Shown piece after piece: positions 49,751-62,445 of a stretch of 64,000 nucleotides of DNA. Position numbers and translations under genes: made by a program. The notes below the pieces were generated by a model. The model searched no databases. It was given only the letters and a program-made list of their open reading frames with translations, and was not told where the DNA came from. The stretch covers positions 50,935,585 through 50,999,584 of the forward strand of contig NC_088170.1 in the NCBI RefSeq assembly GCF_028769735.1, in the 5' to 3' direction. The stretch's first letter is position 1; each line of letters begins with the position of its first letter. This DNA comes from Zonotrichia leucophrys gambelii (Eukaryota; Chordata; Aves; Passeriformes; Passerellidae).

Positions 49751-50928
49751 ATCTGTAATACCTTTTTTACAACTGTTGGAAGGGGAAATTTTTCTCTATG
49801 AAAAAGAGCATGCCCACACTGGAGAAAGCTAGCAGACCGTGTAAAGGGCACTGAAGGTACCATTGTCAGAGTTAAAGGACTGGGTAAATAAAAATAAAAG
49901 GCAGTAAGTGCTATCTACTACACAAAGAGGAGAAGGAATTATTTCAAGGTGCTATAAAAATTACAAATGATTGCCCTAAATAATTTTTCCATGGAGCCAT
50001 GGCAGTATTACCTTCTCTGCTCTCAGTCTATTATATTTTAATTCTGAGCTCATGTTCAGGGTCTCTTCAGATGGCAAAGCACCTGCAGCCTGACTACATC
50101 ATAAATGAAGCACCTCATCTTAAAACAAGCTGAGCTCATTTGATGAGACTTCCTAGGCAAATGCAATGAGCCTTTCATTGTAAAATCTTCTGAAGTTTAA
50201 TTTTCTACCTTTATTTAGTGGCACGAATCTGAGATTGCCATTTATAAGCCTGCAGCTTTTGAAAAACTGTCAGTGTGGTTGCTTCTCCTCACACTTGCAC
50301 AGAAAAATGCACACAAGTGCTTTAGGAGCAAAATCTATTCATGTTTTTTGAGATAGAGCCATCACACTGATGAGCTTGTCTGGAGGTTTGGAAGTATTTT
50401 TCTGCTGAATTATAAACTTTTGTCATCTACATGGTGGATATGTTTGATGTACTGTTGAATTATTCAGGGGCTTATTGGATCTTGTATTGGCTTTTGCCAT
50501 AAACAACTTATTTTAATGTAAGTAGACATGAGGCTCCTACTGAAATTACATGATTTTAAATGGATAACCATTAGCATAAATTTATAGAAGACTAAAATTT
50601 TTTCTATAAGCTTAAACCTGAAAACAAAAACTTTAAATAGAGCTAGAAAATATTTTCATTCAGTCATCCTATTATATACTTAGTAGCCATTGTCATAACT
50701 GGGATAGTAAAACAAGTGAATGATTACTTTGTTCTACAATAACAAATTTATATTATTTTTCTATTTTGAAACCACTGTGTAGGTCAATCTTTAAAAAAAA
50801 TAAAGCTGAGGTAATGTCTTCAGTGTTATAATGTCTTCAGTGTTACAGCTACTGTTTAGAGAATGGTGAGGTTCCTGTTCTCATAATATTGCTGAACAAC
50901 TACTTATTAGAGTGATAACCTCTATTTC
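49751..50928. other. AT-rich single-copy DNA with a 17-bp duplication
   Basis: No gene or transposon. A perfect tandem duplication is present at 50812-50845. Confidence 0.55.
50812..50845. repeat. Perfect 17-bp tandem duplication
   Basis: TAATGTCTTCAGTGTTA is present twice in direct succession without mismatch. The identity suggests a recent slippage or copying event. Confidence 0.9.
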
Positions 50929-51031
50929 TAGAATTATAGATAAAAATTGGGTTGGAAAGGACCTCTGGAGCTGATTTATTATAATACCCTATTCAAAGGA
51001 TGCCTAAATATAGGTTGTTCAGAGTCATAAC
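50929..51031 (-). mobile_element. CR1 LINE, antisense 3'-end fragment
   Basis: The plus strand reads GAATTATAGATAAAAATTGG, GGTTGGAAAGGACCTCTGGA, then a decayed CAAAGG...AGGTTGTTCAGAG stretch, the reverse complement of a CR1 3' end. It is heavily diverged and ends after about 100 bases. Confidence 0.8.
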
Positions 51032-51122
51032 AACTTTTGAAAACTACAGGTGAGCATTACAGATTGAGGGACTGATCCCATTTTTCGCTTATATCATTTG
51101 CCCCTCAGGTAACTTGCATTTG

Positions 51123-51546
51123 TAGAATCATGGAATCATAGAAAGGTTTGGGTTGGAAGGGACCTGCAAGATCACCTAGTTCCAAACCCCCTGCCATGTT
51201 AGGTAAGGAACACTGGACCAGATTGCTCAGCACCTCATCTGTTCTGACCTTCTAAACAATTCCACTGACAGGATAACCATAACTTATCTGGGCAACATGT
51301 TCCAGTATCTCACCACCCTCACAGTCAAAAATTTGTTCCTACTGTCTTATCTAGGCCTACTCTCTTTCAGTTTAAAGCCATTCCCCCTTGTCCTATGCCC
51401 TTGTTTAAAGGTCCCTGCCCAGCTCTCTTGCAGGGTCCCTTCAGGTGCTGGAAGGCTGCTCCAAGGTCTCCCCAGGACCTTCTCTTCTCCAGGCTGAACA
51501 ACCCCAACTCTCAGCCTGTCTTCATAGGAGAGGGGCTCCAGCCTCA
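51123..51546 (-). mobile_element. CR1 LINE, antisense, 5'-truncated
   Basis: Plus-strand blocks GAATCATGGAATCATAGAAA, GGTTGGAAGGGACCTGCAAG, CAGTATCTCACCACCCTCAC, TTAAAGCCATTCCCCCTTGT and CTCTTCTCCAGGCTGAACAA are the reverse complement of the CR1 3' UTR and ORF2 end. The element breaks off at about 51546 near GGGCTCCAGCC. It is better preserved than the copy 100 bases to its left and lies in the same orientation. Confidence 0.92.
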
Positions 51547-54500
51547 TGGCAAAAGATCTTCCTTCAAAAGTAATGCTCTCTGGAAGTGCTCAAGTAGCTC
51601 TTGTGTATGTTAACTGAAAATCAGAGGAACAAGCTGAAGAGTTCAGAGGTAGATACATGTCAAAAGATCCCAAGGAAGGAGGTCCAAATAAGGGGAGGAG
51701 CAGGCAGCACAAATGAGGAAACTATCAGGGAACAAAATAATTACTAAAATTTTCCCTCTGTGTTCTGCACGTTCCTATAATTTGCACGGCTGCTGAATCA
51801 CTAGATTTTTAATATGGGCTGACTTCTTGAGATATATATCAAAATACAGGTTTCTAAATCTTTGTCTGTTGAACTCTGCTATGTGCTTGGGCTATGTAAA
51901 AGTGACTGAGATCAAGAACACCTCTCACCTCAGTTCCCATCCCCAATTCCTTTCCCATTCTCTCTTTCAGTGTGAGTTTGCACAGCACAGGGGCTCTGGA
52001 GTTACTGAGGTGGGTTGTGATCCTCACTGAATAAGAAGTAAAAAAGGCACTTGTATGTGTGATTTGAACAGAGAGAGGATTGTGATCTCCCAGTGCAGGG
52101 AGCAGCTGCCACCTCTGGAACACATGGAGGGAGAGGGTGCAGTGACTGCAGCACAGAGCAAAGGAAGGGATTGTCTCACATAAAACCTGCCTGTCCAGGT
52201 ATGGAGCTGGGAACCATGGCTGTAAAGGACAGCATTCCTAGAACTAGACATGTTATAAGCTTTAATAAAAACATTTAAAATGTCCCCTTAAAGAAAGTGA
52301 TTTTGAAGCTGAGAGGGAAAAGGCTAATACAGTATTTCAGACAGGAGTCACATGAGATTGCACAGGGAAGGAAAGAATTATTACAATTTGGTTAAGCAAA
52401 TTCTGGGAGCTGACCCTAACAAAACTTCTGACTGCTTCCATGTTTGACCATCATTTGATCACTCTGTATAAATAATCTTATTTGAATTTATAAAAGGCAG
52501 AAAATTCAGTCTGCAACTCCATCCTTAACAGCTGTCTCCTGCTGAGTCTTTTTATTTCCTCCCACATGGTACTTTGGATCAAAACGCTTTGGAAAAGATG
52601 AGCAATAATATCTGGGCACGATGATAAAGAAAGGGATGCCTGTTCCCAAAGTGACAATCAGGACTGTGTGTTTTTGTTCAAACAAAAGACATATTGGCTA
52701 CTGTGAGATTCAAGAAGGCTCTCAGTGGTCTGCAGGGGCTTTTGAAAAGTGTATAAACATGAAAAAAAAAAAAAATCAGTGACTTTGTTTGGTGAGCTAG
52801 AAATAATTCAACAGTGCAGATGAATCATGTTGCTTTGGCTGTAAGAGGAGCAGAGGGGGGTCTTACTAAGGAAAAATAAAATCAGAAGTCTTCCACACTG
52901 GATTATGTTAAACTGAAACAATAATATTATTTTGAAACAGGTAGAAAACACGTTTATATGCCACTTTTGCCGTGGCATTGTATGCTCCTATGTCCAGATA
53001 CCCCCACAGCAGTGTTTGCTGCACATTTGGGTAATTCAGAGCTCAGTTTGGCAGGACTCTGTAATTTTCTCCTCAAGGCAATGATTTTTATGCCAAAAGG
53101 TTGCCTTGTTAAATAAACGTTAGATAACACTTATGGAATTATCTCATTTTAATATTTTACTTAGTACAACAAACTTCGCTTTCTTATTTCCTTATTTTAG
53201 TTTCAAAGGCAATGATTGTTTCCAGTTCTTCCCTTTAAAAATATTTATATAGAGAACTAGTGTATTACCATTTTTATGAGAAGAAGATAATGCATGTGAG
53301 CTAATAAGAAGGTTCTTTGAGATTTGCCATTGCATGTAACACTCAGCTGACCCTTATGATGGAATAATTTCACAAAACTTTATCCTTTTTAAAGGATATT
53401 TATATGTTACTTGTGTATTCTCCCTCTGGACTCACTGGATAAACAGGAGCAATTCCAGAAGAAAATTTATCTAAATTAATCTGAACCATTTTAAACTTTT
53501 ATCATGCAGTGGTACCTCTGAGAATAGAGGGATTTGATATTTCAGCCTTTCAAACATACAAAAATAAGTGAAGTGAATCTCTTCTTAGGGCCTAAGAGGG
53601 CTTTTTATTTTCTTATTCTACTCACTTTTGATTTTATGCTTCAAATTTTCTGCTCATAATAATTTAAAGTGTAAAAAAAACATGGATCCATGATAACATG
53701 ATTTTTACAGACATAGTCATAATAGTCCAATGTATCTACACTCTCCTTTCAAGAGTTATTTAGGTCATACAATAATCTGCAAGGGAACATGAGACCAACA
53801 GCCTCAGAACTTGCCACTGAAAATATTTGCATGAATAAAGCATACATTTTGGTGTGCATTAACTCTTTAACACTTGCCTTGAAGAAGTAATTATTTATTT
53901 TTCTTTTACACATATTTTTCAGTGTTATTTCTGTCCTCACAATCAGTAACTAAGGTAGAAGAGATTACTAAGAGGTAGCTACTGCTTTTCTTGCTGCTGC
54001 AGTGATATTTTTGAACAGCTGGGAACACTTGTGTACCAATTCCACTGTCTGATGGCAGGGTCAGTGTTAGCTGTTGCCAGCTCATCCATCTTGCTGCCCT
54101 GCTCTTGCACAATAATGAGGGTTTCATACTATTTTCCCTTTTCCTGAGTTTGACTATTCATCATGAAGGTGGAAATAATGGCCCTAATGGCTATCAGCTC
54201 CCTCCCCTGCTTCCCCTCCTTGTTGCTTAGTGTGACCCTTTCATTCTCTTGGCCACACAGACACAGAAGTGTCCCAATGGCAAAGAGCTGTCTGCTCCCA
54301 AGCACACTTTACATTGATTCCCTCCCTTTTCTTCTTTCATCCTTGCCTTAAAGGGGGAAAGCTGCAATGAAAAAAACCCAGCATCTACGTCCAGTAAGTT
54401 TCCATTGTCCAGGATGTTCTTGACCCAGGCAATTCCCCTCCCCCACCCTTATTATTCATTTCATTTGGATGATTAAATTAAGCAGAAAAGGTTATTTTGT

Positions 54501-56269
54501 TGGAAAAGAGCCTGTATTAGTTGCATGAAAGCTGTCACTGTTCCGTTTTGGCTCAGTCTCCTCTCTGGCTCCCAGTAGCAGCTAGCTGCCATTCCCCTCT
54601 CACTGAATTTCTAGCTTCAGGCACCTCTCTAGTCCTCAAGATCCGTTTTTTTCTTTTTTCCTTTTCAAAAGTGACCATGACACTGCTGAATCTGGAGCTA
54701 TTCCCCTGGCTGTGAAGCCTTCACTGTTTTGATATTGATGAATACTGCTTGCTTTCTGTAGCTTCCCCTCTGGTCTGCTATGGCGTTAGAGGTCCTGAGG
54801 CTGGAGGGAGCTTGGAGGTACCACACTTCACATTGGTGCTTTATGCATGTGAGAGGAGCAATGGTTCTAGTCCAGGGAAATGGATTTTCTTGTCTTCAGG
54901 TAGTGAGAGACCACATAAATTGTTTGGCTGACCAGCTCTCAGTTTCTTTCCACAGCTCCTTTGGTTTGCAGCTGTCCTTGCATACTCTGTGGGCTCTATT
55001 GAGCAGAGAGAGCTTCTGTGTGTAGACAGTTATTGATTAAATCCTGGGCTATTTAAAACAAATGCATTAGTGAGTGTAAAGGCATTAAGTGAGAGTCTTT
55101 TCCTTCTAATACTGAACCTTTTTAAACAGCAAAGTATCAAAACAGAATACTTTAGATTTGCTTTAACATATTGCTTTAACTCAGAACAGAGCAGGACATA
55201 AGAGAACTCATAGAGCAAAAGAGCCTGATGTTTCTTAGTTTGCCAAAGCTCATGAAATTTTGGAATTTTTGAAATTATATTTCAGAGAAAAAAAATTAAC
55301 ATAGCTCTTTTGTTCCACTCAAGTGGCAATGATGTAATTAGAAATTAATAATAACTTTCAGAAGTCCTTTTTAACAAAATTTTAACAAAATTATAAGTAC
55401 TTCCTGTGTTTGATGTTGGCTGGTGTTGCCTATCTCATTGGATTTTTTGTAATTTAAAATCACAGGCTATTTAAGAAGTAGGTTACATAGAAAAAACATA
55501 TATACTCTTTCATCTCCAAAACTTTGGTGGATGAAGCAGAACATAAATGCCATAGTAGGAACAACAATAACATGGATAAATTTAATTGTTCCAGGGTACT
55601 AGTTTTACTCTTTCTATTCTCTTGTTTCAGGGTGAAGGAAAGCTGCATTGTCTTGACTATCCTGAAAAACATCCTCCTTCATTAGGGTGGACTGATGAAT
55701 TGCTCCTAAGAAATACAGCTTTATGGAAGAACACTGCTGTTGGATTTTTCTATTGCTCTGCATGATCTTTGGTTTGTTCAACATATAATGCCCCTTTTGC
55801 AAAATGTTGATCTGTGACATCCTTTCGATATACAGAGTTTTTAAACCATTAATATTGACATCTCTGGTTTCACTGGTATCTGTAATGGACTGCAGACATT
55901 GCCTTATGATATGAAGGAAGGCAAAGACCATTCCAGGGCTTTCTCAAGTGGTTGATCTATTGCCTCTGGCCACGCAGCTCTTTGCAGTGCCAACATACAA
56001 TCTATAGTTGGATCCATCAAGCATGCTAATATGCAGTGTTCCCACACAGAGTAGCTGCACTTAGAGAATAATAGGTTTTGATGATGTTGTACATCTGACA
56101 CGTTCTGACCTTGTTTACCCTCCCCTTTGTCAGGGGGAAAGGTCTGCTCAGCTGCTTTGTGGCAGCACCTCTCCACTGCAGCAGAGGTGGTTTTGGGTTG
56201 GACACAAGCTGTGAAGACCGAGAGGAGGGAGCTGCCCAGCCACACTTCTGCCCAACCCCTTCCCATCAC
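51547..56269. other. AT-rich single-copy DNA, no gene seen
   Basis: An A run at 52762-52775 is the only clear simple repeat. At 54160-54970 the DNA is a little less AT-rich, with several unrelated short frames. At 55460-56275 three successive minus-strand frames (123, 105 and 70 codons) follow one another with overlaps, but none has a motif I can name. Confidence 0.45.
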
Positions 56270-56711
56270 TGACATAATTTATGAAAATCCTTTCTCTAGG
56301 ATTTTGTCCTGAGAAGCTGAGAGGTCTCAGAAACGAAATGTAAACAATAATTATCTGATGGTTGTGGAATGTGGTCTGGAGATGGTTTACCAACAGGTGC
56401 ATCTTTGATTGGTTGCATGTGAATTGTTTTTAATTAATGGTCAATCACAGTCCAGCTGTCTCGGACTCTCTGGTCAGTTGCAAGATTTTATTATTCATTC
56501 CATTACTTTCTTTTCTAGCTTTCTGATGTCTCCTTTCTCTTTCTTTAGTATAGTTTTAGTATATCATTTTCTTTTAATATAGTATCATATCATATCATAT
56601 CATATCATATCATATCATATCATATCATATCCTATCATATAATAAATCAGCCTTCTGAAACATGGAGTCAAGATTCTCACCTCGTCCTGGGGACCAGCAA
56701 ACACTGCCACA
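56270..56711 (+). mobile_element. Passerine-type ERV solo LTR, about 442 bp
   Basis: The order of blocks is that of a common songbird LTR: GAAAATCCTTTCTCTAGGAT, GAGAAGCTGAGAGGTCTCAG, CAGGTGCATCTTTGATTGG, TTAATGGTCAATCACAGTCC, a TTTAGTATAGTTTTAGTATA region, an expanded (ATATC)n array, AATAAA at 56641-56646, and the R/U5 motif AGCCTTCTGAAACATGGAGT. The edges are placed at TGACATAA and GCCACA. I found no convincing target duplication, so either edge may be off by a few bases. No retroviral genes are attached. Confidence 0.85.
56583..56640. repeat. (ATATC)n microsatellite inside the LTR
   Basis: About eleven tandem copies of a 5-bp unit (CATAT/ATATC) with one variant CCTAT unit near the right end. 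It lies immediately before the LTR polyadenylation signal, where related LTRs have a short degenerate TATA-like run. Confidence 0.95.
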
Positions 56712-57585
56712 CGTTTCCCCTCCAGAGAGGAGGACAAAGGAGCATGGTGAGAGAGCAGAGCCTTGTGGACCCACAGGCCTCTTTTTGTTTTGGAGGTAGC
56801 CGTGAGCCAAATCACAGTCTTCATTTTTTTAAACCACAGCAGACCTGCCTTGAGGAACAAACTGAGCAAACTGAGTTAACTGATGTCTTGCCATGGATTT
56901 GTGGTTTGATGTATTTTCAAAGGGGAAAAAAAATTAAATACTCTCCAAAACTTTTGACAGAGGAAAAAAAACTAGTGATGAAAATGCAATTTTTATCTTG
57001 CACAGAACTTCCAGCCCTAAAGATTTAAACATTAATTTCTCAAATGAAATTATAGTTCCAATAAATTCCAAACAGTCTGTTCAAAATATTTTAATCTAGT
57101 TTTCTTACAGCAAGTTCAAGAGAATGAATATAAATTTTAATTCATTCAAATATGTCATTTTGAAAAAAATTTTGAATCAACACATTTTGTTTTCTATACT
57201 GAGGACACATTTAAACAGGTAAACAGAAATTGTGGCCTATGGACTCTTACATTGTATTTTTTCTATTAATTAAATTTTTATTAAGAGATTACTTGATAAA
57301 TTAACATAGTCAAAGATGAACTATTCTCAGTACTCTTAATGTAGTTTGAAAATAAAAAGATTTGATGTTTCCTTCTGATATTTTAAAATTTGATTTTATC
57401 TGACATTACTAGTCTGAATAAATAAAACTGGCTCTTTAAAGGAGTTTGCTTGCACCTTCCAATAGTTGTGTTTTGAAATTTTCTCCTGTTTTTTCTTTTC
57501 AGTTTTCATAGTTTTCACAGTCTATGAATGGAGCTATAGTGCAATGTCAGATTTCATTTATTAAGGGCATGACAGAGATTTATAA
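56712..57585. other. AT-rich single-copy DNA, no gene seen
   Basis: A 94-codon plus-strand frame starts inside the LTR (56744 is just outside its right edge) and has no recognised domain. The rest is AT-rich. Confidence 0.45.
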
Positions 57586-57774
57586 AATGCTGGACAAGCT
57601 ACAAGTGATAAGAATTTTGAAAGCTCCTCTGTAAAATTGAATGAAGTGGAGATAGAAATTGGAGACATGGAGATAACAATTGATGGACAGAGTCTATTCC
57701 GACTGAGAATACCAAAGAAGACTGTAGAACACTGTGAAATTGAATTGATCACCTGGAAAATAAGGTTAGCGTAA
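57586..57774 (+). other. Short candidate coding island, unidentified
   Basis: The plus strand is open for 62 codons between two stops and has protein-like composition with alternating charged and hydrophobic residues, e.g. VEIEIGDMEITIDGQSLFRL and EHCEIELITWKIRLA. The only ATG in frame is at 57667. A donor-like ATAAG|GTTAGC lies at 57760-57769. The opposite strand is also open for 121 codons (57561-57926), so the signal is ambiguous. I do not recognise a family. Confidence 0.15.
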
Positions 57775-60700
57775 GGAATATCAGGTGTGAGGGCTGGAGA
57801 AGCTGAGCTAATCTTTTCTGAGAGGATTATGAGGGCCTGAAAGGAGATATCTTTCAGGTTTTTAAATGTATGGCATACATGGCCTATCGTGGCCCTGGTG
57901 CCATTAGTTAGCCAATGCACAAGCACAGGATTTGTACAAAGTGCCTCTTTCAGCCTCCAGGAGACAAACTAGACATTAAAATACATGTAGGGAACTGAAA
58001 TTAGGAATGACATAGATCTAAACAATTCAGAATGATGAAAAAATTGCAAATTAAGTGAGACCTTTTGGCTGAACCAGAATCCCGGTAACAGAGCTCTAAT
58101 GGAGCATTTACTATCGTTTCATCTGGAAAAACCCATATCTGACTCTAAGCAAGTCGGAATAAGAATAATTCCCTATCTTATATCTTTCTATGCTGTGTCA
58201 AAGTTTAATCTCTTTAGGTTAACTTGACAAGGCATTAGATTCAGGTATTTTTGCTGCCTCCAAGAACTTCTCCAAGAACACAAGCCGGATAGATGAGAAG
58301 ATAACTACACAGACTGTAAAAAATCGCTTTGATTCAGCTGCTGAAGGCTTTATTTTCAATAATGTAGATTGTCATTGCCTTTTCTCTCAATTCCTAACTG
58401 CTGTTGCCACAGAGCTCATTTAGCTGAATTTATGTGATGTGATAAGTTAGTATTACATTTATTATCATAATTATCATGTCTGATTAATCTTGCTTATTCT
58501 GGAAAGTCATGCAAGTTTCTTACTGGAGGGCATAATTTCAAGTTTTAATATTCATATATAAGGCAGCTGACCTAAAGATTGAAAAGAATTAATCTGGAAT
58601 AAGGGAGTTTGTGGCAAATTAAAGACAGGTATGCTGGGATGGTTTCAATAGCCAGTGAATATATAGTTGACTGAAGCAGGATGAAGATGGATGTGTTGTG
58701 AAGTCAGAGGGCATGAGGATTGCTAGAGCTGCACCCATCAATCCGACACCACACAACAAGGTTTTAAGCACTTTATTTTCAAATTTGTCTGAGATGATAT
58801 AACACTTTCTTTGGTCTATCCCCAAGCTCCTGTAGGTACCTCTGAAGATGTCATTTGTTCTGGCCATGGATAGGATCTTCAGATAAAAACCTGCTGAAAT
58901 TAGCTCAGTGCAGGATTTGATTTTATTCAGTCATTCACTAAAATTCAGTAGTTTAGATGATGTGTTTCCACCAGGTGATCACAATTATTTCCTCTGGTCA
59001 TCCCAAATTAATCTATGTGTTAAGATATTTAACCTGTCAATATTCTTTGATGTTGATTTTTTTTTTTCATTTGGCTCTTCTTTGCAGAAATGAGCAGAAA
59101 GACAGTTTCTTCCTCTTCTGTCTGCATTATTATTTATGAAGTGGGGAATTACTAATTGTAGAGGCTATTTTAATTTTATTTTCACTCACAGGAGGGGCAA
59201 AAAATCTAAACCCTAGAGGGCTGTAGTGTACACTCTACAAAGCAATGGAACATTCCCCAGAGGAAGTAGCATTGCTTGTAGGATAAAACATCTACAACAT
59301 GGACTGTTTGTTAAACCTGATTTTTGCATTTAATTGTAGCAATCTTATCCATTTGGACAACACTAGTTTCTTAACTGTTGGTAGACACGCTCTAAGCCTA
59401 TATGTAGACTCTCCTGGCTGAAATTTACTCAGAAAAATGCAAACAGACAGAAATTTACCAGAAAGAAGAAACTGGGACAGAATTGCTCCATAAATATGTG
59501 TTTGTCATCTCCTTTCAAGTGCGTTACTTGCAAACAAATCTACCTAGACTAGCACAGAGGAGGAAAAAAGTCATAAACAGTAAAAATAAGGAAATTTAAA
59601 TCACAGGCTAATTATGAAGAGACTTAAGCATGTTTTCATGTTGGTATGAAGAGTTACTCATGTATTGCATGTTTGACTTTACACTGCTTCTGCTCTGCCT
59701 GTTTTGAATGTATTTCACTCCTTTTTGTGGGTATCTCTTGGCAAACAGAATGAAACTGCTTACCATTCCATTGATATTTATTTTATTTTTATGATGGGAA
59801 TTTTTTGACAATTAGTTACTGAAAATCACTTGTTAGTTAGACAAGTATCTATTTATCCATTTAGTTTTGGTTAGTTTCTTCTGCTGTTTGCTTGTGAAAA
59901 TTACAATTCATGCTCAAATGGTTGACTTAAAAATCTTTCTCAAATTGCAAAATTCACCATTACCAAAAAAGAAAACATTTGGAACTCTTATGCCTCAGAG
60001 AATGTTTACTATGTTTTTTTCTGTGCCTTGTTTTAAAGTATCCAGTTATGTGGTTTTGCTGAATTACTTAAGTGATGGTTTTATCTGTACTAGTTTTCTG
60101 TGTATATTAAAGATTAAAAATGTCTCCAGCGGATGATTTTGTAAGCTAAGATTTTCAGATTAAATGTGGTAGCAGATTTCAAGATCCTCACTCAGATAAC
60201 TCACTCTTCTTGCTACATGAAAATGCAATTTTCTTTTTTGAGGGTATAGCTGGAGATCTCACACATGCACTATCACAAAGAAAATGTAAAGTTTTAATTG
60301 GAAAGAATAGTTTGAGTAAAGAGCTCTAAAACCATACTGTTTGTGCCCAGTGGAAAATTGTCTCCAGGGACATTGTACCTCCTTCCCACCTGCCCAGTAC
60401 AGGAATATCTGAGATGGTTACTCAGTAAGACTCTGTGAAGGGAAGATACTGTGCATCAGCAAACATGGGGAATATCTTTGCTCACAGAGACGTGATGATG
60501 GAGAACAGCTCAAGGACTGCTTGTTATCCTGGTTTGCTGAAGGCATCTTGAACTAGGAGATTTCACTGGCATTTGCAAAACTAATAATGAAAGTTCATTT
60601 AAAATATATATATGTGCAGTATTTTGTGAGTATTTTTCACAGCAACGGGGCTGAACTAAATCTAGTAAAATTGAACTGGGATTGAGACCTGACATTTTAA

Positions 60701-60798
60701 AAAATACTGCTATTTTAACTGTAGTTCGTAAAGTCTATATGCCTTTTGGATGAGGTCTGAAGCAGAAATGGAGAGCATTAAATGGCACCCTTCCTCGT

Positions 60799-60836
60799 GA
60801 AAATCATGAAACTTTCAATGATGAATCATGATTTTC
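60799..60836. repeat. Perfect 11-bp inverted repeat
   Basis: GAAAATCATGA (60799-60809) and TCATGATTTTC (60826-60836) pair perfectly around a 16-base spacer. It is not followed by a T run, and no gene lies nearby. Confidence 0.75.
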
Positions 60837-61868
60837 AAAATTTTTCCAGGCCATTTGTAGAGAGTGGAGATATGAGTACCGATTTGGACAGCCATTCCCT
60901 GCTCTCCTGTCTGAATTTCTAAACCTTTGGCTATTAAGCTGTTACTAGCTCAAACCAGTCATAGTCAATCAGTCCTGAAGGCTGATAGAGGTTGACGTCA
61001 CTGTTTCAAGGAAGAAGGGATGCTATGCAAAGAAAATGAATATATCAAACTCACTTTACATGACATGTATTCTTAGTATTCACCATTACACATCTTTCCC
61101 TCGAAGGCCAAAGCGAAAGAGCTAATAAAAGTAGCACAAAGTTGCAGAACAAAATTATAATGCACTAGATTAGTTCATAACAGTCCATTTACCTTCAGAT
61201 TTTATTGCAAGATGGCAGTATTTTAGCAGAATGCTTTTAGCTGAATGCTGGAATTCTGTGCTGTGAACTGTTAAACATTTATTTTAAATATTTATTGCTC
61301 CAATGAAAAAAAAAAGTTGATAAATGTGTTTTAAAAATTGTCAGCTCAAATAATCAGCTTTGCCTCTTTACCAAGGAATGCACTTTTGCAAAAGTGAAAA
61401 TATCTGCTGTGTGACTGTCCTGATGCTGAATGCAGTGCTTGTGTGGGGTGGAAGCCTGTTTTCACACTTGGCACTGTCAGGCCCTAAACCCTTAATTCAT
61501 TTTGATTTGCCACTGTGAAAGATTTGCCACAGCATTTTGTGAATGAGAAGGCAGAGACTATTATTGGCTCATGTCTTACCCCTTGTAATATTTGTGTCAG
61601 CTCTTTGTTCAACTGAGAGAAATGATATGCCCTGCATTGTGCCAGGGGTTATGCCAAATCCTTCATTCAAACTGTTTTTAATGCAAGAGCCTTTGGCAGT
61701 AATGGGAACCTTGCAGAAAATTCAGATCTCTGCAGTTACCCCAGCAAGCTCCAGGGTTTGTGGTCTCTCCTGTGGCACTGGGGATGGCTCCTGCCTCTGA
61801 AGGATGCCATGAGCTGGGAGGACACCCCATGTACAGGAGGAGAGGAACTCTGGGGGTGCTGCTGTTCT

Positions 61869-61873
61869 GTAGG
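61869..61873. repeat. Left target-site duplication (GTAGG)
   Basis: GTAGG precedes the LTR. ACAGG follows its first right end, and ATAGG follows the second and third copies of that end in the tandem array. ATAGG matches GTAGG at four of five positions. Confidence 0.5.
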
Positions 61874-62445
61874 TGTGTGGTTTTGGCTGGGGTAAAGTTA
61901 ATTTTCTTCACATGGCCTAGTGTGGGGCTGTGTTTTGAATTTGTGCTGAAAGTAGGGTTAATAGTACAGTGAAGTTATTGTTCTTGCTGAACATGGCTTG
62001 TGAAGAACCAAGGCCATTCCTGCCATGTTGGCAGGGGCCTGGGGGTGCAGGGGAAGTTGGGGGACACAGCTGGGACAGGTGACCCCAACTGAACCAAGGG
62101 ATATTCCAGATAATATGGCATCATGCTCAGTGTATAAAGTGGATGGAAGAAGGAGGAAAGGGGAAATGTTTCAAGTGATGGCACTTGTCTTCACGAGTCA
62201 CTGTTACCTGTGACAGGGCCCTGCTCTCCTGGGGATGGCTGAACACCTGCCTGCCAATGGAAAATGGTGAAAGAATTCCTAGTTTTGCTTTGCTTGTGTG
62301 TACAGCTTTTTCTTTATCTATTAAACTGTCTTTATCTCAACCCAGGAGTTGTTTAGCTTTACTTTTCCAATTTCCTCCCCAGTCCTGTGGTGTGTGAGTG
62401 GGCAGCTGTGTGATACCTGGGGCTGGCTGGGGTCAAACCACACCA
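61874..62445 (+). mobile_element. Avian ERVL-type solo LTR, about 572 bp
   Basis: Starts TGTGTGGTTTTGGCTGGGG and ends AAACCACACCA. Other blocks match a widespread avian LTR: AAAGTTAATTTTCTTCACAT, GGGCTGTGTTTTGAATTTG, GGGATATTCCAGATAATATG, CATGCTCAGTGTATAAAG (TATA box TATAAA at 62133-62138), ATTAAA polyadenylation signal at 62320-62325, CTGTCTTTATCTCAACCCA, and the end GGCTGGCTGGGGTCAAACCA. Flanking 5-bp repeats support the edges. No internal retroviral genes remain. Frames through it are shadows. Confidence 0.88.

Larger units (their letters stand above)
57775..61873. other. AT-rich single-copy DNA, no gene seen
   Basis: No repeat family or gene recognised. An 11-bp perfect inverted repeat lies at 60799-60836, and a T run near 59058-59068. 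Confidence 0.5.
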
